The notes: generated by a model not told the origin, from the sequence alone. Shown: positions 42,401 through 56,118, counted from the stretch's first letter. The stretch is 64,000 bases of DNA from Brachyhypopomus gauderio (GCF_052324685.1 NC_135212.1:24032816-24096815), one strand, 5' to 3'. Translations and numbers: made by a program.

Positions 42401-45246
42401 TTTTTAGTTTGGTCTTTCAGCAGACCCAGAGGTGACATCCACAGGGGATGTACTGAACAGTAGCTCCACCAGTGTTTTCTTTTTCCCCCCCCTTCACTGT
42501 GATGGTGTGAAGTTATACACTAGCACCATTAAGGTAGGTGGGTTTCATAGAACAACCTGCAAGACCTGAAGAACCTGTGTTACTGCTCATGAACATTTTG
42601 TTTCTGTGTAGGAGAAGGTATATCATTGGTTATCTTCTCTTGCTTCGAGTTTAAGGTTTTGTTGGTGATGGCAGAACAAGGTGATCAGCACTTTCCAGAC
42701 AGGTGAAAGGAATAAGTTAAGTTAGCCCAGGTGGTTTGGATGCATAGCTCCCCCAGGTCCTCTCCTCAAACACTACATACATAACCTTGAGACTTGGTTT
42801 TGTTGTTCTCCATAGGGCACTTCTGGAAGAAGAAGGAAGACTTGCTCAGACAAGGGCTAATCATCATTCAAGAGAAAGAATAATAGGTACAATTGTGCTG
42901 TTTTTTAGTCAATTTTCCTATCTATAAGGTCCAATATTCAGCATTATTCAATATCATACTGAAAACAATAGTGGGTTAGTTTTTGTAATATTACACTTGG
43001 TTTTTTCTCTCATAGAAATTAAATTACCACCTCAACCTTACACTCCTAAGAAATCCACAATGACAGCTACCCGACCAGAAATGAGAAGGCATTTCACAGG
43101 ACATGACTTCAGATATATGGAGCCCATTTCCAGCTTGAGAATATCCACTGTATCCAGTAAGTTTGATTCCCATGGAGTCTCCAAGATTGTACCTATCACT
43201 GTGTCACGCCAAGCCCAACAGAGCCCGGCTGCAAGAAGGGATATGATCTCATTCACCAAAGCAACACAGGAAGCAGCCACAAAAACTGTGCCCAAACCTG
43301 TAGCCTCAGACAGAGGAAGAACCAAAGAACTGGTGGGGGAAATGAATGTGAAAATCATAGGGACGTCACCGGACCCACCGAGGACCCACCTTCTCCAGTC
43401 AGAAACAGGAAACAAACCTGTCTCCATGGTTTCACCAGCAGCAGAGCTGAAATCAGTGAGAGTTGTGTCACCTCCCATGATGAACCTAAGCACCACAGAG
43501 GAGAAACACCAGAAAGTTGTAGATACGAAGAACAAGAGAAAGGATGAGAGGGAAGAAACTAGCCCTGCCAAAGCAACTGTGAAACCCGTTGAAACACAAT
43601 TTGTCCACGAGCAGAAGTCTAAACGTGATGATCGAAAAGATTTAAAAGCGCCTGATAAAGTGGAACCGAAGGTATATGAAGGTGAGGAAAAAATATTGGA
43701 CTCTGTGTCCATGGAGGAAATTATTGAGAAGGTAATGAAACCAGCTGGGTTGGAAACCAAACTCGGCGCGTCTGCTGATTCAAAGATCACATACCATGTG
43801 GAGAAAACGGAGCAAGAAGATGGAAGCACCAAGACTCAGATAGTACTGCAGACAAAAGTGGAAGAGGATGTAAATCTGTCAGATGACTCTGCTCTCAAGG
43901 AGCTCCTCAGTAAAGGGGTGAAGAAGGTCTCCCTGGAGGATATCGAAGGTACCCCAACAGGAAGCATGATTCATAATCTTCTCAGTCTTGGTCTTCAAGG
44001 TGAAAGTCTAGAAAACAAATCTGTCAATGTGGAGATAATAGAGGAGCCTGTAGAAAGTGATGAAGAAGGGCAAGTTGAAATTGAGGAGACTGTGGAGGAA
44101 ACATCCAAACCTTACTTCAGAGCCTCACCGATGTTCTTCAGGATTGAAGAGTCAGAGAATGAACCTCCAACAACTAAACAACACGAGAGTACAGATGAGA
44201 CAGATGTGAAATCCTCAGGACATGGCATGAGTGGATCAGTGCACGTTCAGGAGGTATCCAAAGATGAGAGTCTACCATACTATTCCCAGGTCCAAGAGAC
44301 TCAGGAATACTTTGTTTCTACCCCAGAAGACAATTTGTCTGAATCAGAGGAAGGCGGTGGATTCATGTCTTATGGACATTATGGAGTGGTGGAAGACCTT
44401 TCAGATGAGAGATACTACCAAGATGAAGCTCTTCCTACAGGCAGTAGGTACCATGAAGGTGACCATAACAGAGAGTCACTTGCTTATGCCAAAAGAGACA
44501 CTTTTCCAGAGTGCATCATTGAGGAGGAGGTACGTGTTTCTCCAACAGTGCAAGAGTCCATGCTGGAGGTCCTGAAGGAAGAGTCTCTGGACCCCAGAGA
44601 GCAGCTGAAAGGTGCACTGGAGCATCTAGAGGCCTCAGTATCTGGAGCTCTGAAAGAAGAGCTTGCTCTTTTCACACAGGCCAGTGAGGATTCTGACAAT
44701 GTATCCATTGATATCAAGAAGGTAGAAAAGGTCTCAGATAGTGGAACCACAACTATTGTGGCACAGGTCAATGTCACTCAGAGCCTCGAGGATTCTGGCC
44801 TGCTGGATGATCAGGCAGATGACCTGAGCCAAGAACAGGTGATGGCAGCATTACGGTCCTCCCATCCTGGGCTTCACCAAGCATTCACTGCTGGAGCTGA
44901 TGGAGGTTATACGATGAGAGTCTCCAGAACGGAGGTCCAAACAGAGGACGTTCCATGGATGACCACCCTTGAGGAAACTGAAGACTGGAGTTTAGCTGGT
45001 GAAGTTGGCAAGACGGAAAAAGTCGTCAGGCTGGAGCCTAATGAGAGATCTTTCACTTTTCAAATGAATATTAACAACAGCTCATCTGGGTCAACAAGCA
45101 TGGGAGGTGCAGATTCTGGAGGACACAGAGAGGAAGGGGACATGGTGCAAGAGTCCCTACAGACCCAGATGACTCACCCTTCACTGACAGACACTCATGA
45201 GAAACGAATTGCTACCATTTACCTGGAAAGCAGTAATGAGGACTAG
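38632..45246 (+). CDS. synm: Synemin (type IV/VI intermediate filament protein, complete)
   Basis: Intermediate-filament protein that co-polymerises with desmin or vimentin and links filaments to costameres and junctions in muscle. Four exons (38632–39429, 40568–40692, 42816–42886, 43016–45246) give 3,225 nt, 1,074 residues plus stop. Seen: a ten-residue head, coil 1A beginning LQELNQRLGHYLSRAKLLEQ, heptad-rich rod through exon 3, helix-end motif LAAYRALLEEEEGR near residue 304, then a long acidic tail. Tail blocks shared with human synemin include LLSKGVKKV, VNVEIIEEPVE, YFVSTPED, FTFQMNIN and a C-terminus like IATIYLESSNED. Human isoforms are about 1,250–1,565 residues, so the fish tail is shorter. 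Order beside igf1r and pgpep1l matches human 15q26. Confidence 0.95.
39430..40567 (+). other. synm: synm intron 1
   Basis: 1,138 bp. AT-rich, with a short imperfect repeat of GATTCACTT/GAATCACTT at about 40070–40172. Nothing else seen. Confidence 0.85.
40568..40692 (+). CDS. synm: synm exon 2 (coil 2)
   Basis: 125 nt; acceptor TTTTCTATCAG, donor GTAAGG. Encodes MFIEELEHERSLLG and QDLLQVKMGLGLELAAY, the latter close to human QDLLQVKTGLSLEVATY. Confidence 0.95.
40693..42815 (+). other. synm: synm intron 2
   Basis: 2,123 bp, AT-rich, with a 16-G run at 41434–41449. Nothing else seen. Confidence 0.85.
41434..41449. repeat. Poly-G run (16 G)
   Basis: Sixteen consecutive G residues in synm intron 2. 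Confidence 0.95.
42816..42886 (+). CDS. synm: synm exon 3 (end of rod)
   Basis: 71 nt; acceptor TTCTCCATAG, donor GTACAA. Completes the helix-termination motif (RALLEEEEGRL-type). Confidence 0.93.
43016..45246 (+). CDS. synm: synm exon 4 (tail)
   Basis: 2,231 nt; acceptor TTTTCTCTCATAG, stop TAG at 45244–45246. Encodes the whole ~740-residue tail, rich in Glu, Ser, Thr and Val. An upstream in-frame ATG at 42997 is intronic and not a start. Confidence 0.95.
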
Positions 45247-45339
45247 CTGACTTATTCGTTTACTTTGTCATATACGGTTTGTAGTTACACACACATCTAT
45301 TTGCTGTTTAGACATAAAAACATAAAACTATAAAATAAT

Positions 45340-45345
45340 AATAAA
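45340..45345 (+). terminator. synm: Candidate synm poly(A) signal
   Basis: AATAAA 94 bp after the stop codon in an A/T-rich stretch. Confidence 0.5.
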
Positions 45346-45733
45346 AAGTGCAATAATATTTTTTTGAAAGTTAAGTAAAACAAAACACATACAGCTAAAC
45401 CTATATTAAACCTATATATTAGTATTAAATATTAAGTCTTCTGTTTTTGCTTTATTTGCTTTCATTTTGTATTCTTGATTTTTTTATTATATCTTTATGG
45501 GCAGTGTATTTTTATAGAAGATACATAAACCTTTTTTGTTTTCAACAAGATCAAATTTAGCTTTACTTACCACAAAGGGTTTCTTTTTCTAACAGGTAAA
45601 ACATATATGCAAATATACATGCTGTAGACTAGAGCATTAAGAAAAATGTTTTAAGAAAGAAATGCAAAAATGGGTGCTTTAAGATCAGAAACAGACATGC
45701 AGAGCAGGAGTCTTCCAGTTTTGACACAAGAAA

Positions 45734-46273
45734 CAGTAGAACCTTGGAACTCGATGTTAATTCGTTCCGGAAGGAGCATTGAGAAGCAATGCAGTCCAAT
45801 TCCGAATCAATTTTCCCCATAAGAAATAACTGAAAATGGATTAATCCGTTCTCAACCATCAAGTTGAATTCCAATCCTATGCCCATCAAACAAATGCCTT
45901 TTTCATACTCCTCTATGATCGCCTTCATACTTCTCTATGAACAACTCTATTATTTTTTTTACCATTTTCCTCTTTTGCTTTTGCTATGTCTTTCTTGGGA
46001 CCCATGTTTTTTGTCTAAAACAGTATAAAAACCAACAAAAATACAGCAAACGCTTGAAGTACAGCCTCAAAATGATTTAAAACCCATTGAACAACAACGC
46101 CAACTAATGCAGCATGTGAGTGAAGCACAAACTGTATTTTCTTTACAAAAGTCACATGAATTGGGTCGTTTTCCAAAGTTTTGTTCGAGCTCCGAGACAA
46201 AATGATCTCAAAATTTTGCGTCAAACTCCAAATATGTCGAGTACTGAGGCGGTCGAGTTCCGGGGTTCTACTG
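45734..46273. mobile_element. Non-autonomous Tigger/pogo-like DNA transposon (MITE)
   Basis: 540 bp bounded by inverted repeats: CAGTAGAACCTTGGAACTCG on the left and its near-complement ending CTACTG on the right (18 of 20 bases match). The pattern CAGTRGAACC...TTCGTTCCGG resembles TcMar-Tigger-like termini. TA follows the right end; the left flank is AA, so the target duplication is not intact. No transposase frame is present. Confidence 0.65.
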
Positions 46274-49149
46274 TACTGATTTTAATCGTAGATGCCGAAT
46301 AGGCAGACTTGCAGTATAACCTCCATTTGACTTCTGTGAGTTTCTTATGCTGTGATTAACAGGCCATTCTAAACTGTCCTTGCTGCCTTTCTTCGGTTCC
46401 TCTCATCTTAAATAACATTAATGCAGCATTTACTAATCCAGCTATTCAGTGCTTTCAGAATGAGGGTGACCTTTCCTTTGCACTCCATTAAGTGAGGGCT
46501 GGAGAGAGAGTTAAAAGTAGACTTCTAACACAGCAGCGTTTGAGCTACCTGGATGCCTTAAGGTCTTTCAGAACCATGGTTTACATAATGTGTGGTTATT
46601 TCAGGACCGTGTTTATGGTGGTGGAGAGAGTGGGGGAAGGAGGAGGTGGAAGGAGGCCAGTGTGCAGTAGAGTAGACCCCTTTAGACGATTGTGCAGGTC
46701 TTAGATTGATCAATAAATGATGTTGAACAGTGAACAACATTTTTTCTTATATTCTCAAAAAAAGACTAAAGATCCTGCATGTATGTCTTGTGTTTTACAC
46801 TCTTGCAGTTAATGTTTCTCTTGTCACATAAGCAAAGATATTGTGCATTTACACATTTGAAAACTATGACACTTGGTTTGGTGAAAGTGCTAAAGCTTTA
46901 ACTATGAAAAATTTTGTTTAGGCCAATGTCACATATTCGTTTTTAAAGAACTTAGGGACATTTCTAGCAAACTACCTGCCAACAAGCACTGGGATGATGT
47001 CTGAGAAACAGACATTAAACTTGCAGTATAATCTTACCTTATGCTGTTAACTGAGACTTTGTTTTCTTTATGTTACATTTGCATATGCTTGCTTTAAAAC
47101 GAGCATAGAAGCACGTTTTTTGTGATATGTACACTGATAAACCTACTCATATCAAGAAAGGCTTGAGAGGACATAAATTGAGTTTGAGGTTTAATGAAGA
47201 GTGTAATGACAGTGAAGTTTGACTCCTACTTTTTTCCCTGTCAGATTTTCTGTCCGCACTTACTCTTGCCATTGGTTCCCAATTGAAAAGCAATAAACCC
47301 TTCAAGTGTGTTTCAGTGTCTGTGTCCTAACTCCTGAATTTGAAAATACAGTAACAGTGAAGGGCCGGAGAGTCCACCTGAGGGGTTCTGGCAGAGCAGA
47401 GCATTCCAATTGTGTGAGAGAAGCTGATGGCATAAATGTGTTAGTCAGACCAGAACCCCTTAGAAATGGTGAAAAGACACAGCAGATATCATCTGCTAAT
47501 CCAGACTTAGTTTATTGCCAGTTTAGTCCTTGATCTTCTGCTGCTGAAGCAGCTGTGCTGGGATCAGTTTTCTAAATCTGTCTAAATAGGAGGAGGCCAT
47601 GGTGTGGGATTTTCTCACTGTTAAGTCTCACGTAAATGTGGGAGTGGACCTGTGGGATATCTTGGATCATGCTGGATATAATGTTAGTAAATGGACACTG
47701 GTGATTTAATATATATGCACTGGTGATTTAGGAAGAGGCTGCCTGCTCAATCGGAGGGAGTAAATTTGGCACACAGATACTATAACACGCCATTGCTACA
47801 AATAAATCTTCCCTTTCTGTCTCTTAAAGTCCAAACGTCCCTCTGCACCCAGCACACTGCAGACTGTCAGCTCACTGCTGAGATCTTGTTATTTTCTTCC
47901 AAAGACTAAGGATTCGATCTGTGTTACATCAAATAAAGTTTGCCAACCAACTTCAGATAGATTTGGTAATATCTCAATAACATCTTCAGGTTAATAATTC
48001 CAACTGTTTCCATTTTCAACCTTCAAATGGATTCAAAGCTCACTCAAATGCATAAACACACAATTACACAGGATTCATGCAGGTATAATCCAAACCAACA
48101 CATAGTAAGCATTCAGATTTACAGAAAAGTGTATCCACAAATGAATGTGTGCAGTGTGTGTGCAGTGTGTGTGCAGTGCTTCCTTGATGATTAGTATTTT
48201 CAATTCTTTCTCTCCGAACAGTTGAGGCCCCTTTTTAGGGGGAATGTAGCTGTAAAAATGTCAGTGTGTCTGCAGAAGCCGATTTGTTATGAAGCATGTC
48301 TACAGCGCAGCGTGCTGTCTTCACCAACACCTCCTATTGCTCCCCTGCAACAGCACTACTTCTATTGTTTCCACTACTACTAACGGCACTTAGCAACTTC
48401 AGTTCAGCCGGGTTTTCGTTCTCTGCTCATCTGAATGCCCACTGGACTTTACAGCACTTCCATAAGCTGGGGTGTGTTGCTCTGGTCCACAGCTGCTGTC
48501 CCTGTTCCACGGCCGAGAACCTGATCTGTGCGCCGTGTTATCGGCTGGACGAGTGGGGAAAGGTTAGGAGCCCGAGGAAGAGTAGACCACTGATTAGTAG
48601 GCTGAAACTTGGAGCCATCTTGCACTTAGATACGACAACAAAGCAACATAGCAACAGAGCTCCTTAACTTACAAGCATGTGGAGACTAGTTACGAGAAAT
48701 CAGGCACCAGTGAGTTCTTTCAGTGGCTTTTTCTGCATGACATCAGAAGGAACAAATGTCAGTGTATATTTAGAACGCTCTAAATACTATATTTTTATTG
48801 GTTTTATTCAACATGCGTTAATGGCTCTTGACGCAGATGTAGTGCGTTATGGCAACAGATCATAAACAAGCGTTATTCTTGACTGGCTCTTATTTCAGGT
48901 GTGGTGCTTAATGACAGAGCAGATCAGGTATATATTGAACATGTACATATAAATATGAGCATATGGAAGAGAGCCCATCCCCATCTACATTTCATTGTAC
49001 ATCTTTTTAGTGTCAGTGTCTTTTTGAATGATAGTTATGAAGTCCAGTGCACCTGGTTTCATCCAAAATAAGTGTCACTCTCCCCAAATCACTACACTCT
49101 GCAGTTTTGCTGATTTGCTCAGCCTGGAGTAGAACCATTTTGAACCTAC

Positions 49150-50120
49150 AAAGATTTGGAGACAGGTCAAAAACGATGACTCAACCACCCGCCTCCCACC
49201 TCCACAGGAGGTCGAGGGTCCTGTGCAGTGTGTCAGCTGTTCCCAGGACTGCACTCATCTGGACGGAGATCTTGGTGTTCCTGGGGTCTGTTGGAGCCAC
49301 TCCCCCAGTTTGGGGGCCACAGCCCCTAGTGCTCCTATTACCGTGGGAACCATTATTGCCTTCACCTTCTACATCTTTTCTAGTTCTTCTTTTAGCCCTT
49401 GAAATTTTTCGAGCTTCTCGGGTTGCTCGTGCCTGATGTTACTATTATACAGGATTTTCTGCTGTTTGTCCATCATCATGATGTCCACTTGTATCTGGAA
49501 GTCCCAAAGGGATCTTAGCTTGGCTGTTATCCACCACTTTTGAGGGAGTGTCCAACATTGACTTTGGAACTTCCATCCCACACTCGGCACAGATGTTTCT
49601 GTATATTTTTCCATCCACGTGGTTATGATATTCCACGTCTGCTTTGCCTGCAAGCATTTTGCACCCTGCTGTAATGTGCTGGATTGTCTCAGGAACATCT
49701 TTGTATATCCTGCTCCCTGTTGCTCCCTGGTGTGGTAGATCCCAGCCTCCATTGATCTTGTATTAAGAGCTTGTTCCTGTGCAGCCACACAGTTGGTGGT
49801 TCACGCCATGCAGGGGTCTATCCACCCATGATGGCACCTGCTCCTCCTCATTCCTCTCCCCCTCAGGTTTCTGCTGTCTGAGGTACTCACTAAGCACCTT
49901 GTCACTTTGGGCCATCTTCCTGGTGTATTCCTGGACCTTGGTTGTTTCGTATTGGACAGTGGCTCTGATGCTCACTAGTTCTTGCCACCCCCTCTTCAGT
50001 CTTAATAGTGTACAGCCTCAGAGTGCTGGATTTGGGATTAAACCCTTCGTTTATTGTGAGGAGTTTTCTTTTTTGGCTATGGCTGCTTTTCTGGTGGCCT
50101 CTACATGATTTAAATTCCCC
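49150..50120 (-). pseudogene. Decayed non-LTR retrotransposon fragment
   Basis: Three minus-strand frames in turn recall the C-terminal part of a LINE ORF common in fish: KSSTLRLYT near 50040, LSEYLRQQKPEGE near 49880, AAQEQALNTRS and EAGIYHTR near 49780–49740, YRNICAECG near 49590, and LGEWLQQTPG near 49290. Frameshifts, an internal deletion after the LHG segment and a stop break it. The 5' half with the polymerase is missing. Confidence 0.65.
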
Positions 50121-51969
50121 TGTGGTATACCAAGGTACTGCTGCCCCCAACAACTGCTGTGTGGCCTACAATATATATAACATGTGTATGTCATCTCTAA
50201 TCCTATAGTCTGTTTCATACTGTCTAGTTGACTACACATGACTTTGAAAACATGTTCACTGTACTGCTACTAAGGGAAATTAATCCACACATACATTAAC
50301 AAAAAGACTTGCCACATATCGTAACCAAAGACACTTCAGACTAAGAGCGTAATTAGCTCTACATTTTGCCTCCTAATAGGTCTGTAATGGAGTTCAATTC
50401 ACAGTGCTCACACAAAGTGTCTGAATCCTCTATTATGAATTTGGACATGAAGACATGCTATTTCAGAGGTACAGACTAATGAGGCATGACTCATCTTTTT
50501 GCTGAACAGTTCAGCTTAATCAGCCATACATGTCTTTGTGTGAAGGCATTCAACATGGGGATTGAACTCTGAAGTTGTGGAGAATATGAAGTTATGGGTG
50601 ATATGAGCCCCTAGCACACAATCCTGACACAAGCCTATGGGACAGGGCTTCAGTCCTGAGTAAGATGAAGCATTAGCTTTTGTTTCTACACCTTAGTAAT
50701 ACACTTGATATACATTTACATGTGATTACATGTTAACATGGTAGCTTTTGCATTTTTAGAATGGAAGTATTAGGTTTCTCACTGTCTATATTTAGATTTA
50801 GTCAAATGTCACCCAGCACATGCTCTCTGACAATGTGGTTAAAATCAAGGGACCATGTACGTGGGGGACCAGGAGTCTCGTAACTCTACCCCAGCTCTTA
50901 CGTACCATCACTCACTCACATTGGTTAATTATGCTTTGGGGGATTTTCAATTCTTAACCTATGACAATTAGAAAATATGGATTTCACTCAACTATCCGCT
51001 AGCTACATTACTCCTCATGAAGTCTGTATATTTTAGTTTGAGATAAATGCCACCAATGAGAACATTTTACTGATTACATTTTTGATTTAAATTAATATGC
51101 AGTTGTATGGACAGAAAAACAATACTTTCTCTCAAATGAATTTTTGAATTACTTTTATTGGAGTTACATTAAAGGTTTTCAGCCGTCACTCCAGTGAAGG
51201 ATTAGTGTGTTTCCCCCGACCCTGGTAAAAATTCTCCATGTGATTCTACTGGTCCAGGTGGTCACATATTAAAATGATGAATTCCTTATGATACTGAGTC
51301 ATTTCTGTATGTTATAATACTGATAATACTGATATAATAACACTGTAATAAAACAACACAACTAAAAGAGCAGTAATGATGCAGGGCTTCATCAGCACTG
51401 TGGATAGACACGGGTCCTGCAGTACAGAACCTGCCACAGACACCCAGATGTTTCCTGTTTCAGGCTGCAGCGCCTCTGTGATGCCTGCTGTCCTCCTGTA
51501 TTTGGGAAGGACATATGCTGCTCCGGCATCTCTTATAAGGGTATTAGGAGGAGGGAGTCCAACCACATTGTGCAGTGCACACCACAGGGGTTTATGTCTT
51601 TATTAGGCGTGGATCGTCACTCTCTGTGTCAGCCTGGAGGCATTGCCTCTTACTGCTGAAGAATGCACACAGGTCCACACAGAGACCACACTGAGTCCTC
51701 CGCACAAAACAGGCATAGCCGTGCATCCTATGTGAAGAGGTGACTGACACGGTCAAGATGGCTTCTGTCCATCATTTTATTTGAGTGTGGGGGAGGCATG
51801 TAAAGCAGACATAAATTCCGTCTATGATTTGTCATTATTTAGCACATCAGAATATGTTTAATAAAATGTCTAGAAAATAATGTCCATATCTGGAAAGTTC
51901 GGGTGAGAGGTTTGTTTTATGCCTTCTGTTACTCACAACAACAGCTTTGAACAAGGACAATGAGCTCTC

Positions 51970-51970
<1 letters not shown>

Positions 51971-52053
<83 letters not shown>
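51971..52053. repeat. (GT)n microsatellite, 83 bp
   Basis: GT dinucleotide run with one early interruption. Confidence 0.96.
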
Positions 52054-52055
<2 letters not shown>

Positions 52056-54808
52056 TCACTACCAGCTTTCACTCCAGTACGGGATAACAAATAACACTGG
52101 TCTACAGGAAACTCAAAGACTGACATCATCCAAGGAGGGTCCAGGCTCCATCAGTCTGCATGCTAACAAGTCCCACTTCCCCCTTGGATTCATGTGCTCT
52201 AATGCACCATTAACTCGACTTCTGCTGTGTGCAGCCTGCTCATGCACTGTGCTGGTCTTCTGGCCAATTACACTTGGCCTGACGGAGACAGAGAGAGTGT
52301 GCTGAGCTTTCTGTGGAGGGAACAACCATGCCCAAATGGTATTTTGGTATGATCTGTTGTAGAGGGAAAGCAAACCACTTACTTAATCGTTTCAATACAA
52401 TCTCTTGGTGTAGTAATAGAGCAGGACGTTTGTTTGAATGAAATTTAATGGTATTAATCTCTTAATTCTTCATTAAACTTGACATATATTTTACATAGTC
52501 ATCACCCAAAGAAAAAAAAAACAATAAATCATAAAAAACAATAAAAGGGATTGAGAAAACCCACTTAATGACTGCAGTTGGTGAAAGAATCTCATGGGAG
52601 TGATTGAAACAAGGCTGTTTGTTCACTGTTCAAACGCTCTTCTGAAGCTCTCTCATAGAAACCCAGTTGGCCAAGCATGTCTGTTAGGAAGCTGGAGAGC
52701 CCTGGCAGCCTCTGTAGCGTCTGCATCAGAAATTCCAGGCACTGGGGCTCCTTTCAGGGGCGGGTACGGCGTTGGCAATAGCCCCGGGCCAGCATTACTA
52801 ACACTGCCTTCCTGCGCACAGGGCATGATCAGAGAGCCATGCCAACCCGAAGCCTGCCACTTTCCTGAGCACCTCAGAGGGAGGAAAGATGCAATCTGTG
52901 GGCACAAATCAAATTCAGTGTCGGTGGCGCACCAGGGTAATGTAATTAGGGATTTTTACATGAGTTGCCAGGCTGCCTCAGAGTCTCATGCTTTGTAATC
53001 ATTACCAGAGCAGAAGTGACGTGGGTTGTGTTTAAGGCCCCTCAGAGGCGTAGCGTTTCACAGCAGCCAAGCAAAACAAGGAGAAATAGGCTCCATGCAA
53101 GAAAGAAGCCGAGGGATGTAAACTTGCCTTTTAAAAATATCAAGGATTCACAAGATGTTGATTGATTTTGCATAGTGGCTGAATGGCGCATTGTCTTACA
53201 GTCCAGTGACAACATCATGCATATCCAGGTGATTCAATACTTCAAAGTGCAAGATTCTGTACATGACATCATTGTTTTGTAATAAAACTGGGCTGCCTGT
53301 CAATCAAAAGGAAGCTCTTGTCTGGCAGAAACAGAGGTAACTGCTGAGTGATACCCTGTCATCATATAAGCTTTATGGAGAACTTCCATTCGGATCTGAA
53401 TGTGTTGCGAGGCTGTTTCATTGTTCCAGGGTTTTGCTGGGGACACGTGTTTGAAGGCACAGCTCACTCACTCTGCAACAAAGGAAAATGGGGAGCCGGG
53501 CCAGAGTCTACGTCTGCACATACTGTCAGTGTCACTAAACCAGTAAACACGTTAAAAAAATGCCTTGACACACTTGTGTGAATGTGTTACTCCATTTCTG
53601 GTCTATATATATAGAGCTTTTGAGATACAAATTTCACAGGGTCCCAAATGAAGAAAGTTCCTTGGAGAGCTTATCATAATAATAGCTACCAACTTTTGTC
53701 CTTGACATAGCACCTACGTGTGGCTTAAGAAGAGCCACAGTATCTATCTATCAATCTATCTATTACACATCTATCTAATATACCCCCACTCAAATACACA
53801 CATAAACAAAAACAGTGAGCACAGAACACTGAAATCCACAGGTAACAGAAGTACTCTACAACTACTGTACTGTATGGACTGAGATATAATGTACCTGCTT
53901 TTAAATTTCGAAACATGCTCCAATCTTAATGTAAAACAGTTTATGAAACAGGTAAAACTATTTGTGAAACTAAAAGCTCAAAGGTTTGTGTGCAAATAAC
54001 ACCCTTACAAACCTGATAGAACAGCGCCCCTTTGTGGCATGTGAGTTTACCAAGATTTTCTTTCGGAGGAGGGGGATCAAAATGTAATAAACAACATTCC
54101 TTTGTCAAGCAAAGATACATAATATCAATGAGAAATAAACTGCATCAAATAACAAATCTTCAAATCTTTAAAACTTTTGTTTAAATAACCCAACTAATAT
54201 TTTAACTCTTAATTCACCGCTGCAACAGATGCAGCTATGATATTGGACACTGGAGTCATAGGAAATAAATAGAGCAAGGCATGTGATTGAGTATCCAGTG
54301 TTCATGGGTTACACACACTTATAATGGTCAAAACAGACTTATTACTTTTCAACAAATTAAACCAGTACAAAGTGACCAGTCACAATATTGTGTACATACC
54401 TTAATACAGCTTAATTACAGTATTGCAGTATAGAACCAAGAACAAACTCACTGAGCAAGAAGAACGAAAGTCATTAATGTTGTCTAACAGTTCCAAATGT
54501 GTACACTTTATAACTATAATGTGCACTGGTTATATAGTTCTAACTGTAACACTGGAAGCATTGTATCTCGGTAACATATCTACAAGAACAGCCTTCAAAA
54601 TAAATTCACTATACGCCATTAACCACAACCAGCGCCCCCAAGTGGCAACTCTATGGAACGTAAATTATTTCCCATATGCCCCCTGCTGGTTGGAGCTGAT
54701 AAATCAGTAAGTCATCTCACGGTTCTTAGATGTCAGAACATTGGAAGACATTATACTACACGAGCTCTTAAAGAATTGAAAATGATAGTCAAATAATCGC
54801 GGTGGTTA

Positions 54809-54905
<97 letters not shown>
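54809..54905. repeat. (CTAT)n microsatellite, 97 bp
   Basis: Pure tetranucleotide array; same motif as 3215–3367. Confidence 0.97.
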
Positions 54906-55753
54906 CTTATATCTCTAACAAATAAATCACAGTACTCTATCGACCGAAAGGTCCTTTAGGGTTCTTATCTGTCCAGTCTCTCCAGTGAGGGAATTCTGCC
55001 CTGACCCTTCACCTCAACTGAAACGATTTCCTCCACGAGCCATTGTCTCGTGGACAGAGGGATGCAGATACATCGGAAGTGCTCGGCATGCTCGTGGCTG
55101 ATGTCCACTGGGAGCCACTAAGACTCTCTGTGTCCCAACAATGTTGCAGTCTCTCCCTGCCAGACCCCCTCCGGAGGGCGGGGACAGACGTGGAGCAGGG
55201 CTGGCAGAAGTCAAAGCAGGCCTCATTCAACACGACTGCACCGTCATCTTTCAGCTTCAGTTTGATCTTCCTTTATTTATCTTCCTATATTAGCATATTT
55301 TCCAATCTTGGATAAAATTTTAAAATGATTTTTTTTTGTTAAATCGGTCCCTTATGTTCTTGTTGTTTGTTGAATTTGATCACTATCTGGACTGAACTGC
55401 CTGAAAAGAGCTCATAAATTATTTACTGAAGTCTGGCTGAGTTGTATTTTGGATTTATCCGTTCAGAGAACAGAATTATAGTAGGCTGGATAGATGGATT
55501 CCCAAAATCCCCTTGGTTTGGTACAATTATTTTGTCTTTAGTTCACAAGGCAGGACATTTGAATCCACGGGGATTCAGTCTCAGTTACTGTCTTGGATAG
55601 TGATGTTGCTCTAGTGTCGCTCTGGTCATTTTAATACTGTTTATTAACGTTAAATGTTTAATACGTTTGTGCTCGATAAATCCAGAATACAGACATTTCA
55701 TACAACGCAGCACAACGCAACATCGACCTTATTATGTAGATTATGATCCTAGA

Positions 55754-55850
55754 TAAGATAAGATATCTTTATTGTCATTGCACAACGAATTTTGTTCGTT
55801 GTTTTGTTGTAAGACAACAAAAGTGCAAGTGTAATGGTCATAGATATCTA
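55754..55850. repeat. Dispersed repeat fragment (probable)
   Basis: AAGATATCTTTATTGTCATT followed by GCACAACGAATTTTG resembles the start of repeats frequent in teleosts, and partly the element at 18222. Short and unclassified. Confidence 0.35.
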
Positions 55851-56118
55851 GTGGAATGAGGAAAACATAGCTTGGCTATCGTATAACTTTGTACTTTGTA
55901 CATTTTGTGAAACTGGTAATATGTGACGGTATCCGATGGCCATTATAAACAGTTTACTATAATGTTAGGTTTTAGAGTGGCTAGAGTCCTGAAACATAAG
56001 AAACAATCCACCCGTGTGATATTTCCGTGCGTCTGGTAAAATGCAAAAAGACGTCGGCGAAAGAGAGGTTAAACAACGAGACCGCGTCCACCAGCCCAGC
56101 GCTCACTCTCCGGAGGAG

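Noticed and set aside
43038..43832. 264-codon minus-strand frame opposite the synm tail
   Set aside because: Shadow of synm exon 4; no independent features.
48296..48667. 123-codon frame with a signal-peptide-like N-terminus (LLLLFPLLLTAL)
   Set aside because: No recognisable domain, no splice or promoter context, cysteine pattern not matching a family; likely chance.
51312..51606. Overlapping open frames on both strands with unbiased composition
   Set aside because: No family recognised, no clear splice borders, and both strands equally open; could be conserved non-coding DNA but not supportable as a gene.
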